DNA of 64,000 nt from Acidimicrobiaceae bacterium. GTDB lineage: Bacteria > Actinomycetota > Acidimicrobiia > Acidimicrobiales > Ilumatobacteraceae. Under the pieces are notes generated by a model that made no database searches, was not told the origin of the DNA, and saw only the letters and a list, made by a program, of their open reading frames with translations. Position 1 is the stretch's first letter. Every line of letters begins with the position of its first letter. The stretch is from NCBI GenBank assembly GCA_016722025.1, contig JADKGZ010000001.1, forward strand, positions 496,001-560,000. The letters run 5' to 3'. This document shows positions 35,614 to 46,209 of the stretch, piece after piece. Position numbers and translations under genes: made by a program.

Positions 35614-36822
35614 ATGACCCTCGATACTGCTGGCACGCTCGAAACCCCTGCTCAGGCCGGCCGCTGGACGGCACAGTGGAAGGAGCTCTATGCCGAGGTG
35701 ATCACCACCGGGTTGTGCACCGGTTGCGCCGGGTGCGTGGTCACCTGCCCCCACGACGTGATCGGCTACGAACACGAGGAAGGCAAGTACCTGCCGTTCC
35801 ACCTGGAGGAGGAGCTGGGCCTCGACAACTGCGTGCACGGCGAGAAGGGGTGCACCACCTGCACCCGCGCCTGCCCTCGCTTCCGTGCCTGGGAGCCCGC
35901 CGCCGACATGCACCTGTTCGGTCGCCTGCGTGCGCCGGAGGAGATGAGCGGCATCTGGCGCCAGCTGCTGCTCACTCGTGCCGCCGACGACACTCAGCAC
36001 ACCACCGGGCAAGACGGTGGGTTCGTCACCGCGATGCTCACCTGGCTGATGGATCACGACTACATCGACGCCGCGATGGTGAGCGGCGTGGAGCCCGACG
36101 ATGCATGGAAGGCCAAGCCGGTGCTCGCGCACAACAAGGAAGAGGTGCTGGCCACCGCCGGCAGCCGCTACACCTATTGCGCCAACCCACTCGCCCTGCG
36201 CCAGGCGAAGGAAGAAGGCCTCAACCGGCTGGCGCTGGTGGGCATGGGCTGCCAGACCTCGTCGCCGCCCACCATGTGGGATCGCAAGGCCGGCAAGGTG
36301 AGCAAGCCGTTCCTCTTCAACATCGGCCTGCTGTGCAGCAAGACCTTCGACGACGCGATCTTCCCCGAGCTGTTCGAGGCCAAGTACGGGCTGCACAAGC
36401 AGGACATGGTGAAGATGAACATCAAGGGCGTGTTCCAGATCTGGATGAAGGACGGCTCGTATCACGAGATCGACCTGAAGGAGTGCCACCAGTGGACGCG
36501 ACAGGGCTGCAAGAACTGCCCCGACTTCGCCGCCGAGCACGCCGACATCTCCACCGGCGGCATCGGCAAGGACAACGACTGGACGCTCACCATCGTGCGC
36601 ACCGAGCTGGGCGAGGAAGTGATCACCCGCATGATCAACGACGGCACCATCATCGCTCGCCCTGCTCAGGAGGACGAGGTCGCGATGAAGCTGCTGCGCA
36701 CGCTCAGCATCGTCAGCCGCCGGCGCTGGCCGGAGTGGGCCGACACGGCACCTTCGGTGGGCGTCCCCCCGCCGAAGAAGAAGGCCCCGGCGCCTGAAGC
36801 CCCTGCACCGGAAGCCACCTGA
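35614..36822 (+). CDS. Coenzyme F420 hydrogenase/dehydrogenase beta-subunit family protein (FrhB-like)
   Basis: 402 residues. Two iron-sulfur clusters are predicted: CTGCAGCVVTCP near residue 35, and a second group with GCTTCTRACP near residue 82. The FrhB N- and C-terminal domains follow (TTGQDGGFVTAMLTWLM, LVGMGCQTSS, CKNCPDFAAEHADIS), which bind FAD and F420 in characterised members. A Pro/Ala-rich tail ends the protein. No hydrogenase alpha or gamma genes are adjacent, so it is probably a stand-alone F420-dependent oxidoreductase. Partner and substrate unknown. Confidence 0.88.
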   Translation: MTLDTAGTLETPAQAGRWTAQWKELYAEVITTGLCTGCAGCVVTCPHDVIGYEHEEGKYLPFHLEEELGLDNCVHGEKGCTTCTRACPRFRAWEPAADMHLFGRLRAPEEMSGIWRQLLLTRAADDTQHTTGQDGGFVTAMLTWLMDHDYIDAAMVSGVEPDDAWKAKPVLAHNKEEVLATAGSRYTYCANPLALRQAKEEGLNRLALVGMGCQTSSPPTMWDRKAGKVSKPFLFNIGLLCSKTFDDAIFPELFEAKYGLHKQDMVKMNIKGVFQIWMKDGSYHEIDLKECHQWTRQGCKNCPDFAAEHADISTGGIGKDNDWTLTIVRTELGEEVITRMINDGTIIARPAQEDEVAMKLLRTLSIVSRRRWPEWADTAPSVGVPPPKKKAPAPEAPAPEAT

Positions 36823-36839
36823 CCCACCGCGTCAGGTGG
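36815..36839. terminator. Shared hairpin over two convergent stop codons
   Basis: CCACCTGA (36815-36822) pairs with TCAGGTGG (36832-36839), 8 bp with a 9-base loop. Each arm contains the stop codon of one of the two convergent genes. No T run on either side, so termination strength is uncertain. Confidence 0.5.
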
Positions 36840-37107
36840 TGGGTGGAGCGCACTCCACGCCGAGCCGCGCGAACTCGGCTCGCTCGGCATCGGTGAGGCC
36901 CTCGCGAGCGAAGAACTCCTTCAGCTCCTGCGTGGTGCGCACTTCGAAGAACTTGTCGACGACGCACTCGCTCACCGCTCGCTGGAGCCCGCCTTCGTCG
37001 ATGAGCTGCTCGACGAGATCGTCGCGCGCTCGATCGCGCACCGTGCCACACGCCACCAGCGTCACCAGCGACATGGACGCGAGGACCAGCAGCAACGATC
37101 GACGCAC
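36832..37107 (-). CDS. Small predicted lipoprotein
   Basis: 91 residues, GTG start at 37107. The N-terminus RRSLLLVLASMSLVTLVAC is a lipoprotein signal with a LVAC lipobox (Cys about residue 20). The mature part of about 70 residues is helical and charged, with one further Cys in SECVVDKFF and one near the end. No family recognised. Convergent with the FrhB-like gene; divergent from kynA, whose start is 37 bases away. Confidence 0.7.
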   Translation of the reverse strand: MRRSLLLVLASMSLVTLVACGTVRDRARDDLVEQLIDEGGLQRAVSECVVDKFFEVRTTQELKEFFAREGLTDAERAEFARLGVECAPPTT

Positions 37108-37143
37108 GACCGCACAGTAGCGGTCGAGCACAGGTGCGGCACC

Positions 37144-37992
37144 GTGGCAAACTCCGCCGATGCTGTTGCAACCACACGCCGCTCGGCGCCGGCCGTCATG
37201 AACGAAGTGGGCATGGACTACGGCGACTACCTGCATCTCGACGACGTGCTCGGCGCGCAGCACCCGCTGTCGCCCGATCACAACGAGCTGCTGTTCATCG
37301 TGCAGCACCAGACCAGCGAGCTGTGGATGAAGCTGATGCTGCACGAGCTGCGGGCGGCGGTGGGGCACGTCGCCGACGACCACTTGCAGCCGGCCTTCAA
37401 GATGCTCAGCCGGGTCAGCAAGATCATGGAGCAGCTGGTGCACGCATGGGACGTGCTGGCGACGATGACCCCACCCGAGTACACCGCCATCCGGCCCTAC
37501 CTGGGGCAGAGCAGCGGGTTTCAGAGCTGGCAGTACCGATGCATCGAGTTCGCCTGCGGCAACAAGCAGGCGGCGATGCTGGAACCACATCGCCACCGGC
37601 ACAACCGCTTCGACGAAGTGCAGGCCGCGCTGCACATACCGTCGCTGTACGACGAGGCGCTGCGCCTGATGGCCCGCCGCGGCATCGAAGTGCCGGCACA
37701 TGTGCTGCAGCGTGACGTGACCCAGCCGTACACCACCGACCCGGGTGTCGAGGCCGCGTGGCTGGCGGTGTACAGCAACGCCTCCGACAACTGGGAGCTG
37801 TACCAACTGGGCGAGAAGCTCGTCGATCTGGAGGACGCATTCCGCCTCTGGCGGTTCCGGCACCTCACCACCGTGCAACGCGTGATCGGCTTCAAGCAGG
37901 GCACGGGCGGCACATCGGGTGTCGGCTACCTGCGGGCTATGTTGAGCACCGAGCTGTTCCCTGAGCTGTGGAGCATCCGTACGGCGCTCTGA
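37144..37992 (+). CDS. kynA: Tryptophan 2,3-dioxygenase
   Basis: 282 residues, GTG start. Heme enzyme that opens the indole ring of L-tryptophan to N-formylkynurenine. Motifs: YGDYLHLDDVLGAQHPLS, then FIVQHQTSELWMKL with the active-site His, SGFQSWQYR, and the heme-ligand His in LWRFRHLTTVQRVIGFKQG with the GTGGTSGVGYL substrate loop. Typical bacterial length. No other kynurenine-pathway gene is nearby. Confidence 0.96.
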   Translation: MANSADAVATTRRSAPAVMNEVGMDYGDYLHLDDVLGAQHPLSPDHNELLFIVQHQTSELWMKLMLHELRAAVGHVADDHLQPAFKMLSRVSKIMEQLVHAWDVLATMTPPEYTAIRPYLGQSSGFQSWQYRCIEFACGNKQAAMLEPHRHRHNRFDEVQAALHIPSLYDEALRLMARRGIEVPAHVLQRDVTQPYTTDPGVEAAWLAVYSNASDNWELYQLGEKLVDLEDAFRLWRFRHLTTVQRVIGFKQGTGGTSGVGYLRAMLSTELFPELWSIRTAL

Positions 37993-37998
37993 GGCGGC

Positions 37999-38577
37999 TC
38001 ACCTGTTGGCGCGCTTCTCCTTGGCCCTGCGCACCGCATTCACACCCGAGCCCACCATTCGCCCTGCGGAGCGGCCGATCTCGGCGCTCCTGTCGCCGGC
38101 AACGGGCGCGTCGCTCGGCGTACCGTTCGGGTTGCCTGCCGGAGCCGACTCGGCCCGTTCCGACTTGGCCTGTCCCGAGGTGGCCTGCTCCGACTTGGCC
38201 GGCTTCTTCGGCTTCTCGCTGAAGCTGCTGCTGAACCACACGACGAAGTGCACTGCGGCAATGCCACCGATGATGACGCGCGTGCCGGGGTCGACGGTGA
38301 TCCAGGGTTGCACGGCACCGAGCACCTGCAGGCCGATGACCAGCGGATCGAGCACTCGATGCAGCCGCCGATCGATCACCCGGAAGGCGGCCAGCGCACC
38401 GCGCGTGATGGCGGCGTGGCCCATGACGATGCCACCCAGCACCGCCGGCACCAAGGGGTACGGGCTCTGCAGGCCACTTGCCACCAGCGCCCCACCGAGG
38501 ATGTACTCCACGAGCTGATGCATCCAGAACGGACGCTTGCCGGCCTCAGCCATCGACGTGCCGACCGGCGATGACAC
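37999..38577 (-). CDS. Predicted membrane protein with charged C-terminal tail
   Basis: 192 residues from a GTG at 38577, or 184 from the ATG at 38553 (MAEAGKRPFWMHQLVEYILG). Three or four membrane helices lie within residues 25-125. The last 65 residues are a Lys/Ser/Ala-rich cytoplasmic tail. No domain recognised. It ends six bases from the convergent kynA stop. Confidence 0.65.
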   Translation of the reverse strand: MSSPVGTSMAEAGKRPFWMHQLVEYILGGALVASGLQSPYPLVPAVLGGIVMGHAAITRGALAAFRVIDRRLHRVLDPLVIGLQVLGAVQPWITVDPGTRVIIGGIAAVHFVVWFSSSFSEKPKKPAKSEQATSGQAKSERAESAPAGNPNGTPSDAPVAGDRSAEIGRSAGRMVGSGVNAVRRAKEKRANR

Positions 38578-38640
38578 GAGTGCGCCGCGCCGACCGCAGG
38601 TGACGGAGGCTCGGCGTCATGCGAGCGAGCCTACCGCGCA

Positions 38641-38692
38641 CCAAAACGACAACGACAACGAGGGCCAACGACAACGAGGGCCAAAACGACAA
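38641..38692. repeat. AACGAC/AACGAGGGCC short tandem repeats
   Basis: Seven copies of AACGAC or AACGAG, arranged as two AACGACAACGAGGGCC units flanked by partial ones. On the minus strand this gives a series of GTTGTC/GTTTT blocks just after the groEL terminator stem and serves as its U-rich tail. No spacer pattern, so it is not a CRISPR. Confidence 0.7.
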
Positions 38693-38725
38693 CGACCCCG
38701 GGGCGATCACTCGCCACCGGGGTCG
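38693..38725 (-). terminator. groEL intrinsic terminator
   Basis: CGACCCCGG (38693-38701) and CCGGGGTCG (38717-38725), a perfect 9-bp stem with a 15-base loop. On the minus strand it lies 33 bases after the groEL stop and is followed by TTGTCGTTTT. Confidence 0.8.
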
Positions 38726-38758
38726 TGCGTGCGGGCGGCCCTGCGGCCGACCGAGTGC

Positions 38759-40402
<1,644 letters not shown>

Positions 40403-40415
40403 GTGGTTCAGTGGC

Positions 40416-40709
40416 TCACTTCTCGACGATCGCGAGCACGTCGCGGCTGGTGAGGATCAGCAGATCCTTGCCGTCGATGGTGACTTCGGTGCCGCCGTAC
40501 TTGCTGTACAGCACGGTGTCGCCCACCTTCACATCGAGCGGGCTGTGCGCGCCACGATCGTCGCTCCAGCGACCCGGGCCGACGGCAACGACGGAACCCT
40601 GCTGCGGCTTCTCCTTGGCGGTGTCGGGGATCACCAGGCCCGACGCGGTGGTGAGCTCGGCCTCGTTGGGCAGTACGACGATGCGATCGTCAAGCGGCTT
40701 GAGTGACAT
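40416..40709 (-). CDS. groES: Co-chaperonin GroES (Hsp10)
   Basis: 97 residues. MSLKPLDDRIVVLPNEAE start, mobile loop TTASGLVIPDTAKEKPQQG, and the VGDTVLYSKYGGTEVTIDGKD dome/hinge region. The ATG at 40709 is chosen over an upstream in-frame ATG because it gives the exact family N-terminus. Confidence 0.98.
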   Translation of the reverse strand: MSLKPLDDRIVVLPNEAELTTASGLVIPDTAKEKPQQGSVVAVGPGRWSDDRGAHSPLDVKVGDTVLYSKYGGTEVTIDGKDLLILTSRDVLAIVEK

Positions 40710-40771
40710 GGTGCAGGCCTCCATTGGCAGTACACGAAACGTGAATGATGTGGAATCGCTCGGAGAGCCGG

Positions 40772-40798
40772 TTAGCACTCAGCCCTCGCGAGTGCCAA
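40772..40798. promoter_or_regulatory. CIRCE operator, groES-proximal
   Basis: TTAGCACTC, nine bases, GAGTGCCAA: one mismatch from the consensus TTAGCACTC-N9-GAGTGCTAA. HrcA binds this site. It lies 63 bases upstream of the groES start. Confidence 0.95.
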
Positions 40799-40820
40799 GG
40801 CTAGGCGTCCGGAGGGGTCG

Positions 40821-40847
40821 TTAGCAACCGGGAGCCGAGAGTGCTAA
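40821..40847. promoter_or_regulatory. CIRCE operator, distal
   Basis: TTAGCAACC, nine bases, GAGTGCTAA: second CIRCE, with one perfect arm and two changes in the other. It lies 59 bases from the divergent gene at 40906, so HrcA could affect both directions. Confidence 0.88.
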
Positions 40848-40905
40848 CGACGGCGGCACCAGCCGCTCACTGGCCCCCGGGCGACGGGCGTGCGACACTG
40901 TCGGC

Positions 40906-42318
40906 ATGCGGCAGCCGCCAGGTACCGGCGACATCATCGAGATCGATGTCATCGACGCGGATCCCAGCGTGTTCGGTGGCCACGATGCGCCTGGAGAGCC
41001 TCGTGTTCGGCGGCGGCCACCACGTCGGGTTCTGGTCACGGTCGTCATCGTCGTGGCAGTGATGAGCACTGCCGCGTTGGTCTGGCGCCCATGGCAGCAC
41101 GCGCCGACATGGCGCACCTTCGCCGCTGCCCCACCGGCCGCGTCGTCGCTGACCGACCAACTCGTGCTCGACCTGCCCAGCAGCCGCATCCTCGGTCTGC
41201 AGCCGGGTCAGAACCTCGCCGCCGACGAGCCAACCCCTCTCGGCTACGTCTTCGCCGAGGCCGATGGCACGTACGACTACGGCACGTGGGCGCTGTTCCA
41301 CTCGCGTGCCTCCAACGGGCGCGGGGAGGTCACTCCCAGCAAGTCCACCGCCGTCGTGCGCGGGCTGCAGGCGAAGGTGCGGCACGTGCGAGTGCGCACC
41401 ACCGTCACCTGGGGCCCCATCGACGGGAACTACTGGGACGTGGAATCGAATCGGCTCGACGGACCGGCGGCGCTCGAGTTCGCCAATGCCGTCGGGGTGG
41501 TCGAGGGGGTGCCCGCCATCGAACGCAGCTACTCGTTGGGCACGTTGTTGCCGCTCGGCGATGTGGAGACGCTCACCCGCGTGCAGGTGCTGGCCTCGCA
41601 CCTCGGCGGCGAACCGGTGCTCAGCCGGTTCACGCCCACCGTGCTCACCTACGAGGGCGACACCGCACCGGTGCTCGCGGCCTCGATCGTGGCCGACTCG
41701 GATGCCCTCGCGATGGCCGAGTTCTACTTCGGTCGTGGGTCCAACATCATCGTGCACGGTCTGCCGGCGTTGCTCATCGAAACCCGGCGCCTGGGCACCC
41801 TGATCGTGTGGCAGGAGGGCGATCGCCTGGTGGCGGTCGCCGGCGCCGAACCCACCGCGCGAATGATCTCGCTGGCCGAGTCGGTGCACCCGGCCACACG
41901 CGCGGAGTGGGCCCAGGTCATCGACGAGGTCACCGACGTCGAGACCTTCAGAGTCGACACGGCGCAGCAGGTCACCTTCAGCACGGGCAACACGCCCGAC
42001 GGCCTCGCGTGGCGTGCATCGATCACGCTCGGGAACCCGGTGGTCATCTGCGTGCACTTCGGCCCCGCCGACTCGAGCATGGCCGAGTGCATCTTCAGTA
42101 CTCCGCTGTCACCGGCGACGCACGTCATCGGAACCGAGTCGCTCAACGCGTTCGTCGTCGCCGTGCTGCCCATCGGCATCGCCCAGCAGCTCGTCGTCAC
42201 CGACGTCACCGGCAACTCCACCGCGTACGAACCGGTGCCGGTCGACGCCACCACGTCGGCCGTCGCGGCGCTCCTCCCGCTCGGTGCAACCTACGAACTG
42301 GTCGACCCCTCCACCTGA
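40906..42318 (+). CDS. Uncharacterised single-pass membrane protein
   Basis: 470 residues. A cytoplasmic N-terminus of about 40 residues, one membrane helix (about 42-60, VLVTVVIVVAVMSTAALVW) and a long extracytoplasmic region with no recognised domain. No Cys-rich or catalytic motif stands out. It is divergent from groES with a CIRCE site in the shared region. Function unknown. Confidence 0.65.
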   Translation: MRQPPGTGDIIEIDVIDADPSVFGGHDAPGEPRVRRRPPRRVLVTVVIVVAVMSTAALVWRPWQHAPTWRTFAAAPPAASSLTDQLVLDLPSSRILGLQPGQNLAADEPTPLGYVFAEADGTYDYGTWALFHSRASNGRGEVTPSKSTAVVRGLQAKVRHVRVRTTVTWGPIDGNYWDVESNRLDGPAALEFANAVGVVEGVPAIERSYSLGTLLPLGDVETLTRVQVLASHLGGEPVLSRFTPTVLTYEGDTAPVLAASIVADSDALAMAEFYFGRGSNIIVHGLPALLIETRRLGTLIVWQEGDRLVAVAGAEPTARMISLAESVHPATRAEWAQVIDEVTDVETFRVDTAQQVTFSTGNTPDGLAWRASITLGNPVVICVHFGPADSSMAECIFSTPLSPATHVIGTESLNAFVVAVLPIGIAQQLVVTDVTGNSTAYEPVPVDATTSAVAALLPLGATYELVDPST

Positions 42319-42448
42319 ACCGAGTGTCAACTCCGTACCCCCGGAGCTCCTGGGGTGTTTCCGTCTCGGCCTTCGAGACGGAAACCGCCCAGAACCGCCG
42401 CCCGAGCGACGATCCGAGCGCCCGACCCGACCGAAGCCGTTGGGGACG

Positions 42449-43022
42449 TCAACCCAACAGCACCACGCCCAGGTCGCCGGCCAGCCGCACGACCGCGTGC
42501 AACGGAAGGCCGACGACGTTGCTGACGCTGCCCTGCACGTTGCACGAACACTCCGCCGGCGCCCTGCACTGCGTAGGCCCCCGCTTTGTCGAGCGGTTCG
42601 CCGGTGCCCACGTACCACTCGATCAGCGCCGCGGTGAGGGGCGTGAACGTGACCAGCGAGGTGATGGTCTCGGCAACCGTTCGGTCGCCCAACCGCAGCG
42701 CGACGCCCGTGTGCACCCGGTGGGTGCGTGCCGACAGCCGCCGCAACATCGCGCGAGCATCGTCGGCGTCGACCGGCTTGGCCAGGATCTCGCCACCGAG
42801 ATCCACGGTGGTGTCGGCAGCGATGACCAGCGTGTGCGCCGGCACGTGCACTGCATGCGCCTTCGCAACGGCGAGGCGCTGCACGTACGGAACCGGCGCC
42901 TCGTCGAGCAGCGGCGTTTCGTCGACATCGGGCGCCTCGACGGAGAACCGCAGGCCCAGTTGTTCCAGCAGTGCGTAGCGCCGGGGCGATGCCGAGGCGA
43001 GCACGATCGGCGGCGCGTTCAT
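42449..43022 (-). CDS. maf: Maf-family nucleotide pyrophosphatase, frameshifted near the C-terminus
   Basis: It hydrolyses non-canonical or excess nucleotides (dTTP/UTP-type Maf). SASPRRYALLEQLG at residue 10, the catalytic-loop IAADTTVDLGGEILAKP, and the KAGAYAVQGAGGVFVQR end motif are present. Then the frame breaks: one GT unit is missing in CGTGTGCAG at about 42545. Restoring it gives VQGSVSNVVGLPLHAVVRLAGDLG and a stop at 42449, a normal protein of about 191 residues. As written the frame instead runs on to 42327. Its start overlaps the dus stop (ATGA). Confidence 0.88.
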
Positions 43023-44188
43023 CCGCCGCTGAGCGCCATCACGTCGGCGTCGTCAGGCACGACCAGGTCGTCGAGATGATCGAGGTAACCCATCGGCAGC
43101 ACCACCCGGATGGGCCCGTTGGTGTGCCCGCGACGGATGCGCTCGCCACCCTCCACGATGGTGATCGCTGGGTCGAGCGTGGCGATGAGGTCCTCCAACT
43201 CGGTGTAGGTGGAGACGCTGCTGAACTGTCGCCGAACCTCGCCCCCGACGGGGTAGCCGGTGAAGTACCACGAGGTGTGCTTGCGGAAGTCGCGCATCGC
43301 AATCGGTTCGGTCATGTGCGGCACCAGCAACCGAGCGTGCTGGGCCATCACGGCGCAGACCTCGCCGAGCGTGGGGGCGGGCGGCGCCGGGCGGCCGTTG
43401 AGCGCTTCCACGAGGTCGCGGAAGAGCCACGGCCTGCCGAGGCAACCACGCCCGACCACCACCCCATCGCAGCCGGTTTCGCGCATCATGCGCACCGCAT
43501 CCGCTGCCTCCCAGATGTCGCCGTTGCCCAGCACCGGTATCTCGGGCACGGCGGCCTTCAGCTCACCGATCGCGTTCCAATCCGCCAGGCCGGCGTAGTG
43601 CTGCTCGGCAGTGCGTGCGTGCAGTGCCACAGCCGCAACGCCTTCCTCGGCAGCGATGCGACCGGTGGTGACGTAGGTGAGCAGCGAGTCGTAGAGACCC
43701 TTGCGGAACTTGATGGTGACCGGCACGCCGTACGGAGTGGCGGCAGCGACCGCGCTGCGCAGGATGGCGCGCAGCAGGTTGGGCTTGGCAGGCACCGCCG
43801 CGCCACCGCCCTTGCGGGTGACCTTCGCCGCCGGGCACCCGAAGTTGATGTCGATGTGGTCGACGCGACCCTGCGCGCACACCGTGCGGATGGCTTCGCC
43901 CAGCATGACCGGATCGCTGCCGTACACCTGCAGGCTGCGCGGCTGCTCGTCGGCGGTGAACGTCATCATCCGTTCGGTCTTGAGGTTGCCGTGCACGACC
44001 GCGGTGGCCATCACCATCTCGTTCACATAGACCAGGCCCGGCGCGAAGCGGCGGCACATGGTGCGGAACGGCGCGTTGGTGACCCCAGCCATCGGCGCCA
44101 GCACCACGGGCGCAGCGGGAGTGAAGGAACCGATCCGCACGGGCTGACACGGTACCGGCTGCCGGCCCGAGGGTGACGTACGACTCAA
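43019..44188 (-). CDS. dusB: tRNA-dihydrouridine synthase, DusB type
   Basis: FMN enzyme reducing uridine in the tRNA D-loop. 389 residues from a TTG at 44188; an internal GTG about 17 codons later (VRIGSFTPAAPVVLAPMAGV) is also possible. Motifs: APMAGVTNAPFR, HIDINFGCPAAKV with the catalytic Cys, IKFRKG, LHART, LGNGDIW and VVVGRGCLGRPWLF. The stop overlaps the maf start by four bases. Confidence 0.94.
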   Translation of the reverse strand: MSRTSPSGRQPVPCQPVRIGSFTPAAPVVLAPMAGVTNAPFRTMCRRFAPGLVYVNEMVMATAVVHGNLKTERMMTFTADEQPRSLQVYGSDPVMLGEAIRTVCAQGRVDHIDINFGCPAAKVTRKGGGAAVPAKPNLLRAILRSAVAAATPYGVPVTIKFRKGLYDSLLTYVTTGRIAAEEGVAAVALHARTAEQHYAGLADWNAIGELKAAVPEIPVLGNGDIWEAADAVRMMRETGCDGVVVGRGCLGRPWLFRDLVEALNGRPAPPAPTLGEVCAVMAQHARLLVPHMTEPIAMRDFRKHTSWYFTGYPVGGEVRRQFSSVSTYTELEDLIATLDPAITIVEGGERIRRGHTNGPIRVVLPMGYLDHLDDLVVPDDADVMALSGG

Positions 44189-44212
44189 CCCCCACCGTCG
44201 TAACCTGACGCA

Positions 44213-46186
44213 GTGCGTTCTCGATCACTTCTCGCCACACTCTGCATCGCCGGAACAACCGTCGCCGGCACCACTGTCCTGTCGACGGTCGTGTCGACCG
44301 CTCTGCCGGCCGCCAGCGTCTCGGCAGCGGCCACCACCAGTAGCTACGTGGCACTGCCCACGGCACAGCGCCTGGTCGACACTCGCTCGTCGCGGGCACT
44401 CGCTGCCGGTGGCTCGCTGTCGGTCAACGTCACCGGCGCCGCCCCGCTGCCGCCATCCGGCACAGCCGTCGCCGCCGTGCTCAACCTCACGGTCGTCGGC
44501 CCGGCCGGTGCCGGCTACTGGACCGTGTGGCCGCACACCAGCGCGCGCCCCGACGCCTCCAACCTCAACATCGACGAACTGCTCTCGCTGGCCGGTGGCG
44601 CAGTGCCCAACCTGGTCACGGTGCCGGTCGGCGGCGATGGCGTCGTCGACGTGTTCGCCAGCGCCGGCGGCCACGTGATCGTCGACCTGCTCGGCTACTA
44701 CACCCCCGCCGAGGAAGCCACCGCCGGTCGCTTCCAGCCCCTCGCCGCTCCGCGTGTGCTCGACACACGCGGTGTGGCCACCTTCGGCGGCGGCGAGACG
44801 CGGGCCTTCACCGTGCCCGGCGCTGCCGGCGCCAGCGCCGTCGCAGTCAACCTCACAGCGGTCACCTCCAAGTCCGGCTACTGGCAGGTCTACCCGCAGG
44901 GCGGGGTCGTGCCCACCACCTCGAACCTCAACTCGCCGTGGGGCGGCAACGCGCTCGCCGCCAACCAGGCCATCGTGCCGGTCGATGCGAACGGCGGTAT
45001 CACCATCTTCTCCGAGAGCGGCGGCGACCTGATCGTCGACCTGGTCGGCACCTACACGGGCAGCGATGCAACTCCCGCCACCGAGGGCCTGTTCGTACCG
45101 ATGGCCTCGCCCACTCGAGTCGTCGACACACGCGTCGCTGCGCTCAACCCGCTCGGTGGCACCACCCGCGCTCAGCCGGGCTGGCGCTTCGAGGTGCCGG
45201 TGGCCACCATCCCCGCACTCGGCGCCTCCAGCATCTCGGCCGTCGTGCTCAACGCCACCACCGCCGACACCATCACCACGGGCTACATCAGCGTGGGCAC
45301 GGCCGGCGCGGTCGACCCGGCCACCAAACCGAGCACGTCCACGATGAACATCGCCCGCCCGGCACAGACGTTGGCCAACCACGCCATCGTGCCCGTGTCG
45401 GCGCGAGGCTTCTCCATGTTCACCGAAGCCGGTGGCAACCTGATCGCCGACCTTGCCGGGTACTTCATCGGCGGCGCTGCACCCGCGCAGTTCGGCCCAC
45501 CCAGCAATGCTGCGTCACCGGCCTGCACCACGCCCTCGGTGGGCTTCCCCAACTCGCCCGTCGGGCCTATCGTGTTCGGCTCCTCGAAGCGCTCGGTCGC
45601 CGACCTGCAGAACCGGCTGGCCACGTTGGGCTTCTGGAACGCAGGTGCCGATGGGTCGTACGGCCTCACCACCGTGCAAGCGGTGATGGCCTTCCAGAAG
45701 TGGAAGGGCCTGCCCTCCACGACCGTGGTCGACAACGCCACCGCAATCGCACTCAACACACAGACCTGCCGCCCGGCAGCGGGCCGCAGCAGTGGCACCC
45801 TGCTGGAAGTCGACAAGGGCAAGCAGATCGCCTACGTCATCCAGAACGGCCAGATGAAGTACATCTTCAACGTCTCCACCGGCAACGGCCGCAGCTACGA
45901 CGAGGAAGACCAGAAGAGCGCCGGCGCCCGGGTGATCGGCATCGCGATCACGCCCACCGGCACCTTCCGCACCTACCGGGAGAGCGACGTCGCTCGTTAC
46001 GAGGGCGATCTGGGCAGCCTGTACCGACCCAAGTTCGTGGTGGGCGGCGTCGCCGTGCACGGGGCGCCGCGTGTGCCCAACTACCCCGCATCGCACGGCT
46101 GCATCCGGGTGGTGAACCCGGTGATGGACCTCATCTGGGGCCAGAACCTGCTGCCGTTGGGCTCCACCGTCTGGATCCACGACTAG
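44213..46186 (+). CDS. Secreted L,D-transpeptidase with N-terminal VDTR repeats and peptidoglycan-binding domain
   Basis: 657 residues, GTG start. Signal peptide to about residue 40. Three repeats of about 130 residues each begin with a [VL]DTR motif (RLVDTRSS, RVLDTRGV, RVVDTRVA) and contain an N-L-N-x and VDLxGYY pattern. Then a PGRP-type binding domain (SVADLQNRLATLGFWNAGADG) near residue 465, and a YkuD catalytic domain with VHGAPRVPNYPASHGCIRV, whose Cys is the nucleophile. It forms 3-3 cross-links in peptidoglycan or anchors proteins. The repeats probably bind the envelope. Confidence 0.92.
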   Translation: MRSRSLLATLCIAGTTVAGTTVLSTVVSTALPAASVSAAATTSSYVALPTAQRLVDTRSSRALAAGGSLSVNVTGAAPLPPSGTAVAAVLNLTVVGPAGAGYWTVWPHTSARPDASNLNIDELLSLAGGAVPNLVTVPVGGDGVVDVFASAGGHVIVDLLGYYTPAEEATAGRFQPLAAPRVLDTRGVATFGGGETRAFTVPGAAGASAVAVNLTAVTSKSGYWQVYPQGGVVPTTSNLNSPWGGNALAANQAIVPVDANGGITIFSESGGDLIVDLVGTYTGSDATPATEGLFVPMASPTRVVDTRVAALNPLGGTTRAQPGWRFEVPVATIPALGASSISAVVLNATTADTITTGYISVGTAGAVDPATKPSTSTMNIARPAQTLANHAIVPVSARGFSMFTEAGGNLIADLAGYFIGGAAPAQFGPPSNAASPACTTPSVGFPNSPVGPIVFGSSKRSVADLQNRLATLGFWNAGADGSYGLTTVQAVMAFQKWKGLPSTTVVDNATAIALNTQTCRPAAGRSSGTLLEVDKGKQIAYVIQNGQMKYIFNVSTGNGRSYDEEDQKSAGARVIGIAITPTGTFRTYRESDVARYEGDLGSLYRPKFVVGGVAVHGAPRVPNYPASHGCIRVVNPVMDLIWGQNLLPLGSTVWIHD

Positions 46187-46209
46187 CGCAGCGGGTCGCC
46201 GGCTGCGGT

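Noticed and set aside
38641..38692. CRISPR-like repeat array
   Set aside because: Units are 6-16 bases with no unique spacers; it is a simple repeat next to a terminator.
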